Origin: Bacteroidota bacterium
GTDB taxonomy: Bacteria; Bacteroidota; Bacteroidia; NS11-12g; UBA955
Direction: 5' to 3'
Length of the DNA: 64,000 nucleotides
NCBI GenBank assembly: GCA_016787485.1
Contig: JAEUUL010000038.1
Span: forward strand, 124,001-188,000
The translations under genes and the position numbers were made by a program. Positions 35,070-42,366 of this stretch are shown piece after piece. The notes under the pieces are model-generated. The model was not told where the DNA came from. It did not search any database and saw nothing but the letters and a program-made list of their open reading frames with translations. Each line of letters starts with the position of its first letter. Positions within the stretch are counted from its first letter, which is position 1.

Positions 35070-36080
35070 ATGAAACACATAAAATTATACGCCCTGATAC
35101 CGGCAGCATTTGCTCTGAGTGCTGCCTTTTCACAGGAAAAGCCCGGCACCCATACCCAGGTACGCAAGGTGATCATTGTAAAAAAGAACACCCGTGAAGA
35201 CAGCCTGGACCGCAAAAAATGGGAAGAGTACACCAACCAGTGGAAACGCTGGAGTGACAGCATGGGCAGGCTTATAGGCAAAGCGCCCATCCCCCCCATG
35301 CCGCCCATGCCACCCGACATGCCCATAGAACGCATTGAAGTCATCACCGATAGCAGTAGCAGATTTTTGGGCATTGATTCTCCCATACGCGAAGAATTTG
35401 TGTGGAGTTTTCCGGGTGGTTTCAGGCAAATGCCGATGAAACCCCGCATTCCAAAACTGCTGAATGAAGGAGAACTGAATCTGGGATTCAATAACGTGGC
35501 CAATAATACAAGCTTTATAGGTGCAAATCCTCCTTCCAATTTGCAGGCCATCCCGGAGTTGAACAACCTGCGGTCTGCCTTTGTGGGCATTGGACAAAAC
35601 TGGGGTTTTAATCTGTACAAAGGCAACTGGCGCCTGTGGTTTGGTTTGCGCTATGATATTTCCAACTACATGTTTAACGACCCCAATGTGCGGCTGGGAG
35701 CAAGGCAGCCTCAATTCAGCCTGGGACAAGATACCCTGTCTGAAAACACCCAAAAGAGCAAACTCGTGGCAAACTATCTGGGGGCCCCCATAGCCATAGG
35801 CTACCAAAGCGACCCTTATGCCAGCGACGAAGGATTCTGGATGAAAGCTGGTGTAAATGCAGGATATCTGGTGCGCAGCCACACCAAAGTAAAAGCCGAC
35901 AACGGGGACAAAAACAAGGTTTTTGACGATTTCAACCTGAACAACTTTGCCATCACGCCCTTTCTGTGCATGGGCTATAACAATCTGGGCCTGTTTGTGC
36001 GGGTTACCACCAGCCCTGTGTTCAAATCCGGAGAAGGAAACAATGCAAACAGTTATCAGTTTGGCATCGTGATGCAGTAA
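35070..36080 (+). CDS. Outer-membrane beta-barrel-like protein
   Basis: A 336-residue exported protein with signal peptide ending AAFSQ. Residues ~35-75 are charged and helical, followed by a Pro/Met-rich linker (PPMPPMPPDMP). The C-terminal ~200 residues alternate hydrophobic and polar residues and include WGFNLYKGNWRLWFGLRYD, as in PorT-like outer-membrane barrels. A TTG at 35058 could extend it by four residues, but the ATG at 35070 is a better start. It overlaps the tail of the anti-sigma gene region and ends in a terminator, so the sigma, anti-sigma and barrel genes form one operon. Confidence 0.72.
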   Translation: MKHIKLYALIPAAFALSAAFSQEKPGTHTQVRKVIIVKKNTREDSLDRKKWEEYTNQWKRWSDSMGRLIGKAPIPPMPPMPPDMPIERIEVITDSSSRFLGIDSPIREEFVWSFPGGFRQMPMKPRIPKLLNEGELNLGFNNVANNTSFIGANPPSNLQAIPELNNLRSAFVGIGQNWGFNLYKGNWRLWFGLRYDISNYMFNDPNVRLGARQPQFSLGQDTLSENTQKSKLVANYLGAPIAIGYQSDPYASDEGFWMKAGVNAGYLVRSHTKVKADNGDKNKVFDDFNLNNFAITPFLCMGYNNLGLFVRVTTSPVFKSGEGNNANSYQFGIVMQ

Positions 36081-36144
36081 AGCAACTTTAAAGACAGTGA
36101 TTGTTCCCTTCATGAGACGAAACCAAAAGGACAATCTGAGAAGA

Positions 36145-36169
36145 GGCGCGGGAAACTGCGCCTTTTTTT
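36145..36169 (+). terminator. Terminator of the ECF sigma operon
   Basis: A 7-base stem (GGCGCGG 36145-36151, CTGCGCC 36156-36162, one G-T pair) is capped by a GAAA tetraloop and followed by seven T. Confidence 0.88.
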
Positions 36170-36181
36170 GTTATGGCCCCG

Positions 36182-36189
36182 TAATTTTG
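36182..36189 (+). promoter_or_regulatory. -7 box of menB
   Basis: TAATTTTG is a perfect TAnnTTTG match 23 bases before the menB ATG at 36213, directly after the preceding terminator. Confidence 0.4.
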
Positions 36190-36212
36190 CAGCCAAATTT
36201 GTTATTACTCAA

Positions 36213-37034
36213 ATGAGCAAGCACAGCTGGACCCCGATAAAAACCTACTCCGATATACTGTTCGATTTCTACAATGGCATTGCCCGCGTAAGCATCAACC
36301 GGCCGGAAGTGTACAACGCCTTTCGCCCGCAAACGGTGATGGACATGCTGGATGCCTTTGACATCTGCCGCGAACGGCAGGACATCGGGGTGGTTATACT
36401 AACCGGTGTGGGCGACAAGGCTTTTTGCAGCGGCGGAGACCAGAATGTGAAAGGCATAGGCGGCTATGTGGGTGAAGACGGCATTCCCCGGCTGAATGTG
36501 CTGGACCTGCACAAGAAAATCCGCAGTCTGCCCAAGCCGGTGATTGCCATGGTAAACGGCTACGCCATTGGAGGGGGGCACGTACTGCACGTGGTTTGTG
36601 ACCTGACCATTGCCGCAGACCATGCAAAGTTTGGCCAAACCGGACCCAAGGTGGGCAGTTTCGATGGCGGATTTGGCAGCAGCTATCTGGCCCGCCATGT
36701 AGGACAGAAAAAAGCCCGCGAAATCTGGTTTCTGTGCCGGCAGTACACGGCAGATGAATGCGAAAAAATGGGACTGGTGAACAAAGTGGTGCCCCTGGCG
36801 CAACTGGAAGACGAAACGGTGGACTGGTGCAATACCATCCTGGAACGCAGCCCCATGGCCATTCGTATGCTCAAACGGGCCTTCAACGCAGAACTGGACG
36901 GTCAGGCCGGACTGATGGAACTGGCAGGCGATGCCACCCTGCTCTATTACCTCACCGAAGAAGCCCAGGAGGGCAAACAGGCATTTTTAGAAAAACGGAA
37001 ACCGGATTTTCAGAAGTTCCCCAAGTTTCCGTAG
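36213..37034 (+). CDS. menB: 1,4-dihydroxy-2-naphthoyl-CoA synthase
   Basis: MenB closes the second ring of menaquinone from O-succinylbenzoyl-CoA. The 273-residue crotonase-fold protein has [11 protein letters not shown] in the oxyanion loop, [16 protein letters not shown], the MenB block [16 protein letters not shown] with its catalytic Asp, and the C-terminal [18 protein letters not shown] 36213 is chosen over an upstream in-frame start at 36168 because the family begins at this point and the -7 box lies between the two. Other men genes are not adjacent. The final 138 bases recur at 39273-39410, so the 3' end of this gene marks an insertion point. Confidence 0.94.
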   Translation: MSKHSWTPIKTYSDILFDFYNGIARVSINRPEVYNAFRPQTVMDMLDAFDICRERQDIGVVILTGVGDKAFCSGGDQNVKGIGGYVGEDGIPRLNVLDLHKKIRSLPKPVIAMVNGYAIGGGHVLHVVCDLTIAADHAKFGQTGPKVGSFDGGFGSSYLARHVGQKKAREIWFLCRQYTADECEKMGLVNKVVPLAQLEDETVDWCNTILERSPMAIRMLKRAFNAELDGQAGLMELAGDATLLYYLTEEAQEGKQAFLEKRKPDFQKFPKFP

Positions 37035-37110
37035 AATTATTAATAATAAAATATTTGCTTTTTTCATTGTATTTATTTATTTCGCAATAGAACAATAAAA
37101 TTTCAAGACC

Positions 37111-37530
37111 ATGAAAAAAGTAATCAGTAACATCAACTCACTTTATGTTTTAATTTTTGTGCTGAGCATTTTTGCTAACAAAGCTCAATCACAAAGTTGC
37201 TCATGGACAATTACAAGTGAAGTAGACTGCCCTATTACGGTTTCAATTTCAGGTTGCAACACGACATCCGGCTCAGTTACATTATGTAGTTCATCTTCTG
37301 ATCCGTCCTGCGGATGCAAAGACAATCCCGGCTCGTCCAAAACAATTGTAATAAGTGGCCTATTATGCAATTGTTCTCCTATTTCTGTAATCATTAATGG
37401 CACTACCTATACACATGGCCAGCGCTTCTGCTGTCCGAATGGCGATTGCAATACCAATTGTAAGTGCGCTGATGTATTGATTAATGAAGCGACCAGAACT
37501 GTTTATTTGGCAGGTGTATATTGCAATTAA
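37111..37530 (+). CDS. Small Cys-rich secreted protein, unknown
   Basis: I do not recognise this 139-residue protein. A Sec signal peptide ends near residue 28 (NKAQSQ). The mature part is rich in Ser, Thr, Asn and Cys, with about fifteen Cys spread over 110 residues (for example CSWT, CGC, CNC, FCCPNGDC, CKC), which suggests a small disulfide-knotted domain. DNA is A+T-rich (one 60-base line counts to about 32% G+C, against about 57% in menB). Its TAA stop overlaps the next gene's ATG by one base. It lies in a segment flanked by menB and a menB fragment. Confidence 0.65.
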   Translation: MKKVISNINSLYVLIFVLSIFANKAQSQSCSWTITSEVDCPITVSISGCNTTSGSVTLCSSSSDPSCGCKDNPGSSKTIVISGLLCNCSPISVIINGTTYTHGQRFCCPNGDCNTNCKCADVLINEATRTVYLAGVYCN

Positions 37531-39242
37531 TGACTCGCATGTTAAACAGATTATTTTCTGTCCTCAATCGACTTTTATTGTTTTTATATTTTTACCCCAA
37601 TTGTTATGCCCAACCCAGCCTTAAACCCATTTGGGCAAAACATGCCGTAGTGCGTGGAATACGCAATCCTTCCATGGGTATGAATGTGGGCCTTCTCAAC
37701 AGACACCGCGAATCCATATTGCTATTGCCTGTGCATGATACATTGTTCTATGACAATCTGGTATTCACAAAATCAGCAGGGCACAATGCAGTGCTTGTTT
37801 GCGCAGATTCCACGGGAAAAAGGAAGTGGCACAAAGTATTTTCAGGTGGCCAAAACGCCCAGACGTTTAATACCTACAAATTCAAAATAGGCTACAATAA
37901 TGACATTCTGATTGCGGGTCTGGCCAATTCAAAAGTTGTATTTGACACCATTGACCAAACGTATGCAAAACCCACACCTTTTCTGTTATGTCTGAGTCAG
38001 GATGGAAAAATCCGGTTCTATAAGACCGGACTGGAAATTACTGCCATTAAACCTTCTTGGGGTGTGCATTGGCTTCTGTACAGTCTGGCAATAAACAGCA
38101 AAACCGCATGGAATGGAAAAAATTATGACTCTGGCACCTATATCACTACTTTGGACAGCAATGGCAGCATTCTCAAGCACCTGAAATTGACTTATAAGCC
38201 AGGCGGTCAGAAAATAACAGATATGGAAGCGGACCCTGATGGAAACCTTTACATTTCAGCTGCTAGCAGCACACGCGACCCGCTAAAAATGTGGGATACT
38301 CTTTATGTACCGACAGATACACATTATTTCAAAACCAATTTGGCCAGATACGATCATTGGTTATTCGCACTGGATAAAACAGGCAAAATGATATGGCGGA
38401 TACGCGTAGATACGGTTAATCTGGGAACAGGCCCAAATATCGTCACCTCCAATAGCAGCCTCGCTTCTGACTCTTCAGGTCATCTGTTTTGGTGTTTGTT
38501 TTATGACCACACCACAAACATTCTGAAACAGAAATGCCATGTGAAATTTTTAGGTGGTTTATATCCTTTTATTACTCAACTGAATTCAAAATCCGGGCAA
38601 TATGTAAAGCACTTTTATAAAGATTCAATCACTGATAGCTTTAACGATTTGGGATTAGGCATTTATAGTCAGCTGAACGGACAAAGAATAGGAGTGAATC
38701 TGGATGACCGGAATTTGATTAAAGGTTGGACAAACCTACCAGATACCATATCTCCCAAAAATCAGCGTACCGTTTTTGCAATTAACAGCAGTGGAACTTT
38801 TGACCAATTTTACTCGACCCCTGTAAACGGGGCAGGGAATTGGTTCCATCCTTATTCACTTGCATTTTACAGGCAACTATCACCCGGATCAAATCCATTT
38901 TCAGTAGGCGGATACAACTTTGTAAACTCTCCCGGTGGTTATGATGTGATTGTCGGACTCATGGGCCCGGAACACTGGAAATCCTATATAAACAAAAACC
39001 GGGAAATCCATTTACAACCCGGAATCATTTACCCGAATCCGGGAAATGGTCGTATATCAATCCGATTGGGAACAACAGCGAATTGCACGGCTGTTCGCAA
39101 TGCATGGGGTCAATGGGTTCATTTCAAAACGATAGATGGCGGTTTGGATATTTCAGATCTTCCGGACCAGATGTATTATCTGGAATTTACGCATCCGGAC
39201 GGAAATCACAGTTATATCCGTTACATTAAATCGTCCAATTGA
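37530..39242 (+). CDS. Secreted repeat protein with T9SS type A sorting domain
   Basis: A 570-residue secreted protein. The N-terminus is a signal peptide ending near YPNCYAQ. About 430 residues follow that look like a beta-propeller of the SBBP/PQQ-like kind, with repeated strands such as LVCADSTGKRKWHKVF, LLCLSQDGKIRFYK and FALDKTGKMIWRIRV. The protein ends in a T9SS type A domain (IIYPNPGNGRISIRL … YYLEF). Start ATG 37530 overlaps the Cys-rich gene's stop. DNA is A+T-rich relative to both flanks, which suggests the two genes arrived together. The in-frame menB remnant lies 30 bases past its stop. Confidence 0.8.
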   Translation: MTRMLNRLFSVLNRLLLFLYFYPNCYAQPSLKPIWAKHAVVRGIRNPSMGMNVGLLNRHRESILLLPVHDTLFYDNLVFTKSAGHNAVLVCADSTGKRKWHKVFSGGQNAQTFNTYKFKIGYNNDILIAGLANSKVVFDTIDQTYAKPTPFLLCLSQDGKIRFYKTGLEITAIKPSWGVHWLLYSLAINSKTAWNGKNYDSGTYITTLDSNGSILKHLKLTYKPGGQKITDMEADPDGNLYISAASSTRDPLKMWDTLYVPTDTHYFKTNLARYDHWLFALDKTGKMIWRIRVDTVNLGTGPNIVTSNSSLASDSSGHLFWCLFYDHTTNILKQKCHVKFLGGLYPFITQLNSKSGQYVKHFYKDSITDSFNDLGLGIYSQLNGQRIGVNLDDRNLIKGWTNLPDTISPKNQRTVFAINSSGTFDQFYSTPVNGAGNWFHPYSLAFYRQLSPGSNPFSVGGYNFVNSPGGYDVIVGLMGPEHWKSYINKNREIHLQPGIIYPNPGNGRISIRLGTTANCTAVRNAWGQWVHFKTIDGGLDISDLPDQMYYLEFTHPDGNHSYIRYIKSSN

Positions 39243-39272
39243 ATCTATCAGGAAAGGGCGCAAAGATTTACG

Positions 39273-39410
39273 GACGGACAGGCCGGACTGATGGAGCTGG
39301 CAGGCGACACCACACTGCTCTACTACCTGACCGAAGAAGCCCAGGAGGGCAAACAGGCATTTCTGGAAAAACGCAAACCGGATTTCCAGAAGTACCCCAA
39401 GTTTCCGTAA
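39273..39410 (+). pseudogene. menB 3' fragment, 138-base partial duplicate
   Basis: These 138 bases repeat the last 46 codons of menB (36897-37034), with about 13 substitutions by my hand comparison (about 91% identity). Most are synonymous; two change residues (Ala to Thr, Phe to Tyr). The stop is TAA instead of TAG. The fragment keeps the menB frame but has no start, and its original terminator still follows it. It is a remnant left when the 37,035-39,272 segment entered, not a working gene. Confidence 0.88.
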
Positions 39411-39427
39411 CCCGCATATAATGAAAA

Positions 39428-39452
39428 AGCCCGGCAATACCGGGCTTTTTTT
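39428..39452. terminator. Terminator after the menB remnant
   Basis: A perfect 7-base stem (AGCCCGG 39428-39434, CCGGGCT 39440-39446) with a 5-base loop and seven T. A preceding A-run lets it work in both directions, also for the opposing isocitrate dehydrogenase gene. It is probably the original menB terminator. Confidence 0.85.
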
Positions 39453-39468
39453 ATAATGCACAATTTTA

Positions 39469-40926
39469 TTACTCTCCCTGCGCCAGGCTGAATGCGCGTT
39501 TTCCGTTCATAAAATACAGACCTTCCGTTTTGTTTATCACCAATCCGGCCTGGTTGAGTGCCACCAGCAAATCCACCACCTGCTGCTGGCTGATGGGGCT
39601 GTAATCCAGATCCTTCACAAACCTGCAGCGGCTCTGGTCGGTAAGCATACTTTCAGACAATGCCTTGGGGTAAACAACCAGTCCGCGGTTGGTCACGATT
39701 TTCAGTTTCAGTATTCCCTCACAGGCATGGGTGAGCTTTTCAACCAGTTCTGCAGGGCCATGACTCATATCGGCATGTACATACACATCCACACCCACCT
39801 GGGTCATTTGGGCCGGTTCCTGAGGCCTTACACGTATGTTCAGCGGTTTGCTCTGTTCCGTTTCAATGGCGCGGAAGTGCTGCGGCTTCTGCCCCAGCCT
39901 TGCAATGATGGCATCGGCAAACTCACGGGTACCGGCCTTCTGTGCACTCAGTCCCTCTTTATAAATTTCCCCGGTATGAATTCCGTCTTCAAGGGTTTTC
40001 AGCAGTGCATTCTCAATTTTTGCTGCCACATCTCCTTGCTCCAGGTGGGTAAGCATCAGGCAGGCCGCATTGAGCAGGCCGCTGGGGTTGGCCATATTTT
40101 TTCCTGCAATATCCGGTGCAGAACCGTGAATGGCCTCAAACATGGCAAAATCATCACCAATGTTGGCACTGCCGCAAAGCCCCACACTGCCGGATACTTC
40201 TGCAGCGATGTCGCTGATGATATCGCCGTACAAATTCAGGGTTACTATCACATCAAAACGCTGGGGATCGTCGGCAATGCGCGCTGCACCAATGTCAATG
40301 ATATAATGGTCCGCCTGGATTTCCGGGTATTCGGCTGCCACCTCATTGAACAATTGATGAAACATACCATCTGTATGCTTCATGATGTTGTCCTTGGTCA
40401 TACAGGTTACCTTTTTGCGGCCATTGGCCCTTGCATATTCAAAGGCATAGCGGATGATTTTTTCCGAACCACTGCGGGTAATCAGTTTGATGGTATGCAC
40501 CACCTCGGGCGTCTGCTGGTATTCAATCCCGGCATACAGGTCCTCTTCGTTTTCCCGCACAATTACCATATCAATGTTGGGAAAATTGGTACTCACATAG
40601 GGGGCATAGCTGCGGGAAGGCCTTACATTGCTAAACATACCCAGCATTTTCCGCATGGTTACGTTCAGGCTCTTATATCCACCACCCTGGGGTGTGGTAA
40701 TCGGAGATTTCAGCAACACCTTATTCCGCTTCAGCACGGTCCAGGCTTCATCACTGATGCCGCTGGTGTTTCCTGCCAGGTATTGTTTTTCACCCACCTC
40801 AATCACATCATAATCCAGCCTGGCGCCGGCAGCCTGCATAATGCGCAGGGTGGCTTCCATAATTTCCGGACCGATTCCGTCACCATAAGCTATTGTAATT
40901 CTTTTATTCACTGAGTCCATAAACAT
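39469..40926 (-). CDS. Isocitrate dehydrogenase, Thermus-like with extra C-terminal domain
   Basis: A 485-residue member of the beta-decarboxylating dehydrogenase family. The first ~335 residues are the catalytic core: ITIAYGDGIGPEIM, the substrate loop NVRPSRSYAPYV, VIVRENEEDLYAG, LNLYGDIISD and the cofactor loop EAIHGSAPDIAG. The last ~140 residues form the additional domain found in Thermus thermophilus-type isocitrate dehydrogenase (VGVDVYVHAD … ALNQAGLVINKTEGLYFMNGK). It is unrelated in subfamily to the divergent gene at 41067. Start is at 40926 or at ATG 40920. NAD or NADP preference cannot be read with certainty. Confidence 0.88.
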   Translation of the reverse strand: MFMDSVNKRITIAYGDGIGPEIMEATLRIMQAAGARLDYDVIEVGEKQYLAGNTSGISDEAWTVLKRNKVLLKSPITTPQGGGYKSLNVTMRKMLGMFSNVRPSRSYAPYVSTNFPNIDMVIVRENEEDLYAGIEYQQTPEVVHTIKLITRSGSEKIIRYAFEYARANGRKKVTCMTKDNIMKHTDGMFHQLFNEVAAEYPEIQADHYIIDIGAARIADDPQRFDVIVTLNLYGDIISDIAAEVSGSVGLCGSANIGDDFAMFEAIHGSAPDIAGKNMANPSGLLNAACLMLTHLEQGDVAAKIENALLKTLEDGIHTGEIYKEGLSAQKAGTREFADAIIARLGQKPQHFRAIETEQSKPLNIRVRPQEPAQMTQVGVDVYVHADMSHGPAELVEKLTHACEGILKLKIVTNRGLVVYPKALSESMLTDQSRCRFVKDLDYSPISQQQVVDLLVALNQAGLVINKTEGLYFMNGKRAFSLAQGE

Positions 40927-41000
40927 TTATTCTTCAGGCTTTATCTGTGCCGCAAAATTCGGCAATTCAAAGCAGTAAGAGGTGACAAGAACCGCATTTA

Positions 41001-41024
41001 TCAATGGTTATTGATATTATCAAT
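41001..41024. promoter_or_regulatory. Overlapping inverted repeats between the two isocitrate dehydrogenase genes
   Basis: TCAAT-GGTT-ATTGA (41001-41014) shares its right arm with ATTGAT-ATT-ATCAAT (41010-41024), giving three alternating half-sites of TCAAT/ATTGA in the 140-base divergent intergenic gap. It resembles a transcription factor operator and lies about 20 bases upstream of the -7 box of the plus-strand gene. Confidence 0.45.
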
Positions 41025-41042
41025 GACTCTCCCGTTGCTGAG

Positions 41043-41050
41043 TATATTTG
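41043..41050 (+). promoter_or_regulatory. -7 box of the plus-strand isocitrate dehydrogenase gene
   Basis: TATATTTG matches TAnnTTTG exactly, 16 bases before the ATG at 41067. Confidence 0.45.
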
Positions 41051-41066
41051 CAGTTGATTTTAAGAC

Positions 41067-42302
41067 ATGTCCAAAATAAAAGTAACAAATCCTGTTGTAG
41101 AGATGGACGGCGACGAAATGACCCGTATCATCTGGAAATTCATCAAAGACAAACTCATCCTCCCCTATCTGGATGTAGACATCAAATATTATGATCTGGG
41201 TATGGAGCACCGCGATGCCACCAACGACCAGGTGACCGTGGATGCCGCAAATGCGGTGAAACAATATAACGTGGGCATCAAATGCGCGACCATCACCCCC
41301 GATGAAGCCCGCGTGCAGGAGTTCAACCTGAAGCAGATGTGGAAAAGCCCGAATGGCACCATCCGCAACATTCTGGATGGCACAGTATTCCGCGAGCCCA
41401 TTGTGTGCAGCAATGTACCCCGACTGGTGCCCAACTGGACTGCACCCATCTGTATTGGCCGTCATGCATTTGGCGACCAGTACCGCGCCACAGATTTTGT
41501 AACCAAAGGCAAGGGCAAACTCACCGTAAAGTTTGAAGGAGAAGACGGAACCGTTCAGGAGTTTGAAGTGTACAACTTCAAAGGCGATGGAGTAGCACTC
41601 ACCATGTACAATACAGATGAGAGCATCCGCGGTTTTGCCCAGAGCTGTTTCAATATGGCACTAACCAAAGGCTGGCCTCTGTATCTTTCTACCAAGAACA
41701 CCATTCTTAAAAAATACGATGGCCGGTTCAAAGACATTTTTGAAGAAATCTACCAATCGGAATTCAAAGCCAAATTTGAAGCTGCAGGAATTGTGTATGA
41801 ACACCGTCTGATAGATGATATGGTGGCCTCTGCCCTGAAATGGAATGGCAACTTCGTATGGGCCTGCAAAAACTACGATGGTGATGTACAAAGTGATACA
41901 GTTGCACAGGGGTTTGGCTCACTGGGACTAATGACAAGCGTACTGGTAACACCAGATGGTAAAACTGTGGAAGCAGAAGCCGCGCATGGCACCGTAACCC
42001 GTCACTATCGCATGCATCAGCAGGGCAAGAAAACAAGTACCAACCCCATCGCCAGCATTTTTGCCTGGACACGTGGGCTTGAACACCGCGGCAAACTGGA
42101 TGGCAACCAGGAACTCATCAACTTCTGCCATACGCTGGAAAAAGTATGTGTGGATGTGGTGGAAAGTGGCCGCATGACCAAAGACCTTGCCGTTTGCATC
42201 TATGGCAACAGCGTATCAGAAGGGCAGTATCTTCATACCGAAGATTTTCTGGAAGCACTGAACAGCGAATTGCAGAAAAGACTCGGCGCAACCAGCGCTT
42301 AA
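41067..42302 (+). CDS. icd: NADP-dependent isocitrate dehydrogenase, eukaryotic-like dimeric type
   Basis: A 411-residue TCA-cycle enzyme that oxidises isocitrate to 2-oxoglutarate with NADP. The N-terminus ([19 protein letters not shown]) and [19 protein letters not shown] are hallmarks of the type II subfamily shared with eukaryotic IDH1/IDH2. [24 protein letters not shown] and [11 protein letters not shown] complete the substrate and cofactor sites. It has its own promoter and terminator and is transcribed away from a second, unrelated-type isocitrate dehydrogenase. Confidence 0.95.
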   Translation: MSKIKVTNPVVEMDGDEMTRIIWKFIKDKLILPYLDVDIKYYDLGMEHRDATNDQVTVDAANAVKQYNVGIKCATITPDEARVQEFNLKQMWKSPNGTIRNILDGTVFREPIVCSNVPRLVPNWTAPICIGRHAFGDQYRATDFVTKGKGKLTVKFEGEDGTVQEFEVYNFKGDGVALTMYNTDESIRGFAQSCFNMALTKGWPLYLSTKNTILKKYDGRFKDIFEEIYQSEFKAKFEAAGIVYEHRLIDDMVASALKWNGNFVWACKNYDGDVQSDTVAQGFGSLGLMTSVLVTPDGKTVEAEAAHGTVTRHYRMHQQGKKTSTNPIASIFAWTRGLEHRGKLDGNQELINFCHTLEKVCVDVVESGRMTKDLAVCIYGNSVSEGQYLHTEDFLEALNSELQKRLGATSA

Positions 42303-42321
42303 CCAAAAAGAAGAAGCAAAA

Positions 42322-42353
42322 AAGGCTGCCCGGATGAGGCAGCCTTTTTTTTT
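42322..42353. terminator. Bidirectional terminator after icd
   Basis: A perfect 9-base stem (AAGGCTGCC 42322-42330, GGCAGCCTT 42338-42346) with a 7-base loop runs into nine T. It lies between converging genes. Confidence 0.9.
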
Positions 42354-42366
42354 GAATCCGTAACCG

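Noticed and set aside
35130-36134. 334-residue open frame on the minus strand opposite the barrel-protein gene
   Set aside because: The plus-strand gene has a signal peptide, fits an operon and ends in a terminator; the antisense translation shows no domain.
36168-36212. Upstream in-frame start for menB
   Set aside because: The -7 box lies inside this stretch and the family N-terminus begins at ATG 36213.
39273-39410. The menB tail copy as a working small gene
   Set aside because: It has no start codon, exactly matches the last 46 codons of menB and lacks every catalytic residue.
39727-40914. 395-residue open frame on the plus strand opposite the Thermus-like isocitrate dehydrogenase
   Set aside because: It mirrors a clear enzyme gene on the other strand, has low-complexity Cys/His/Gly-rich translation and no family motif.
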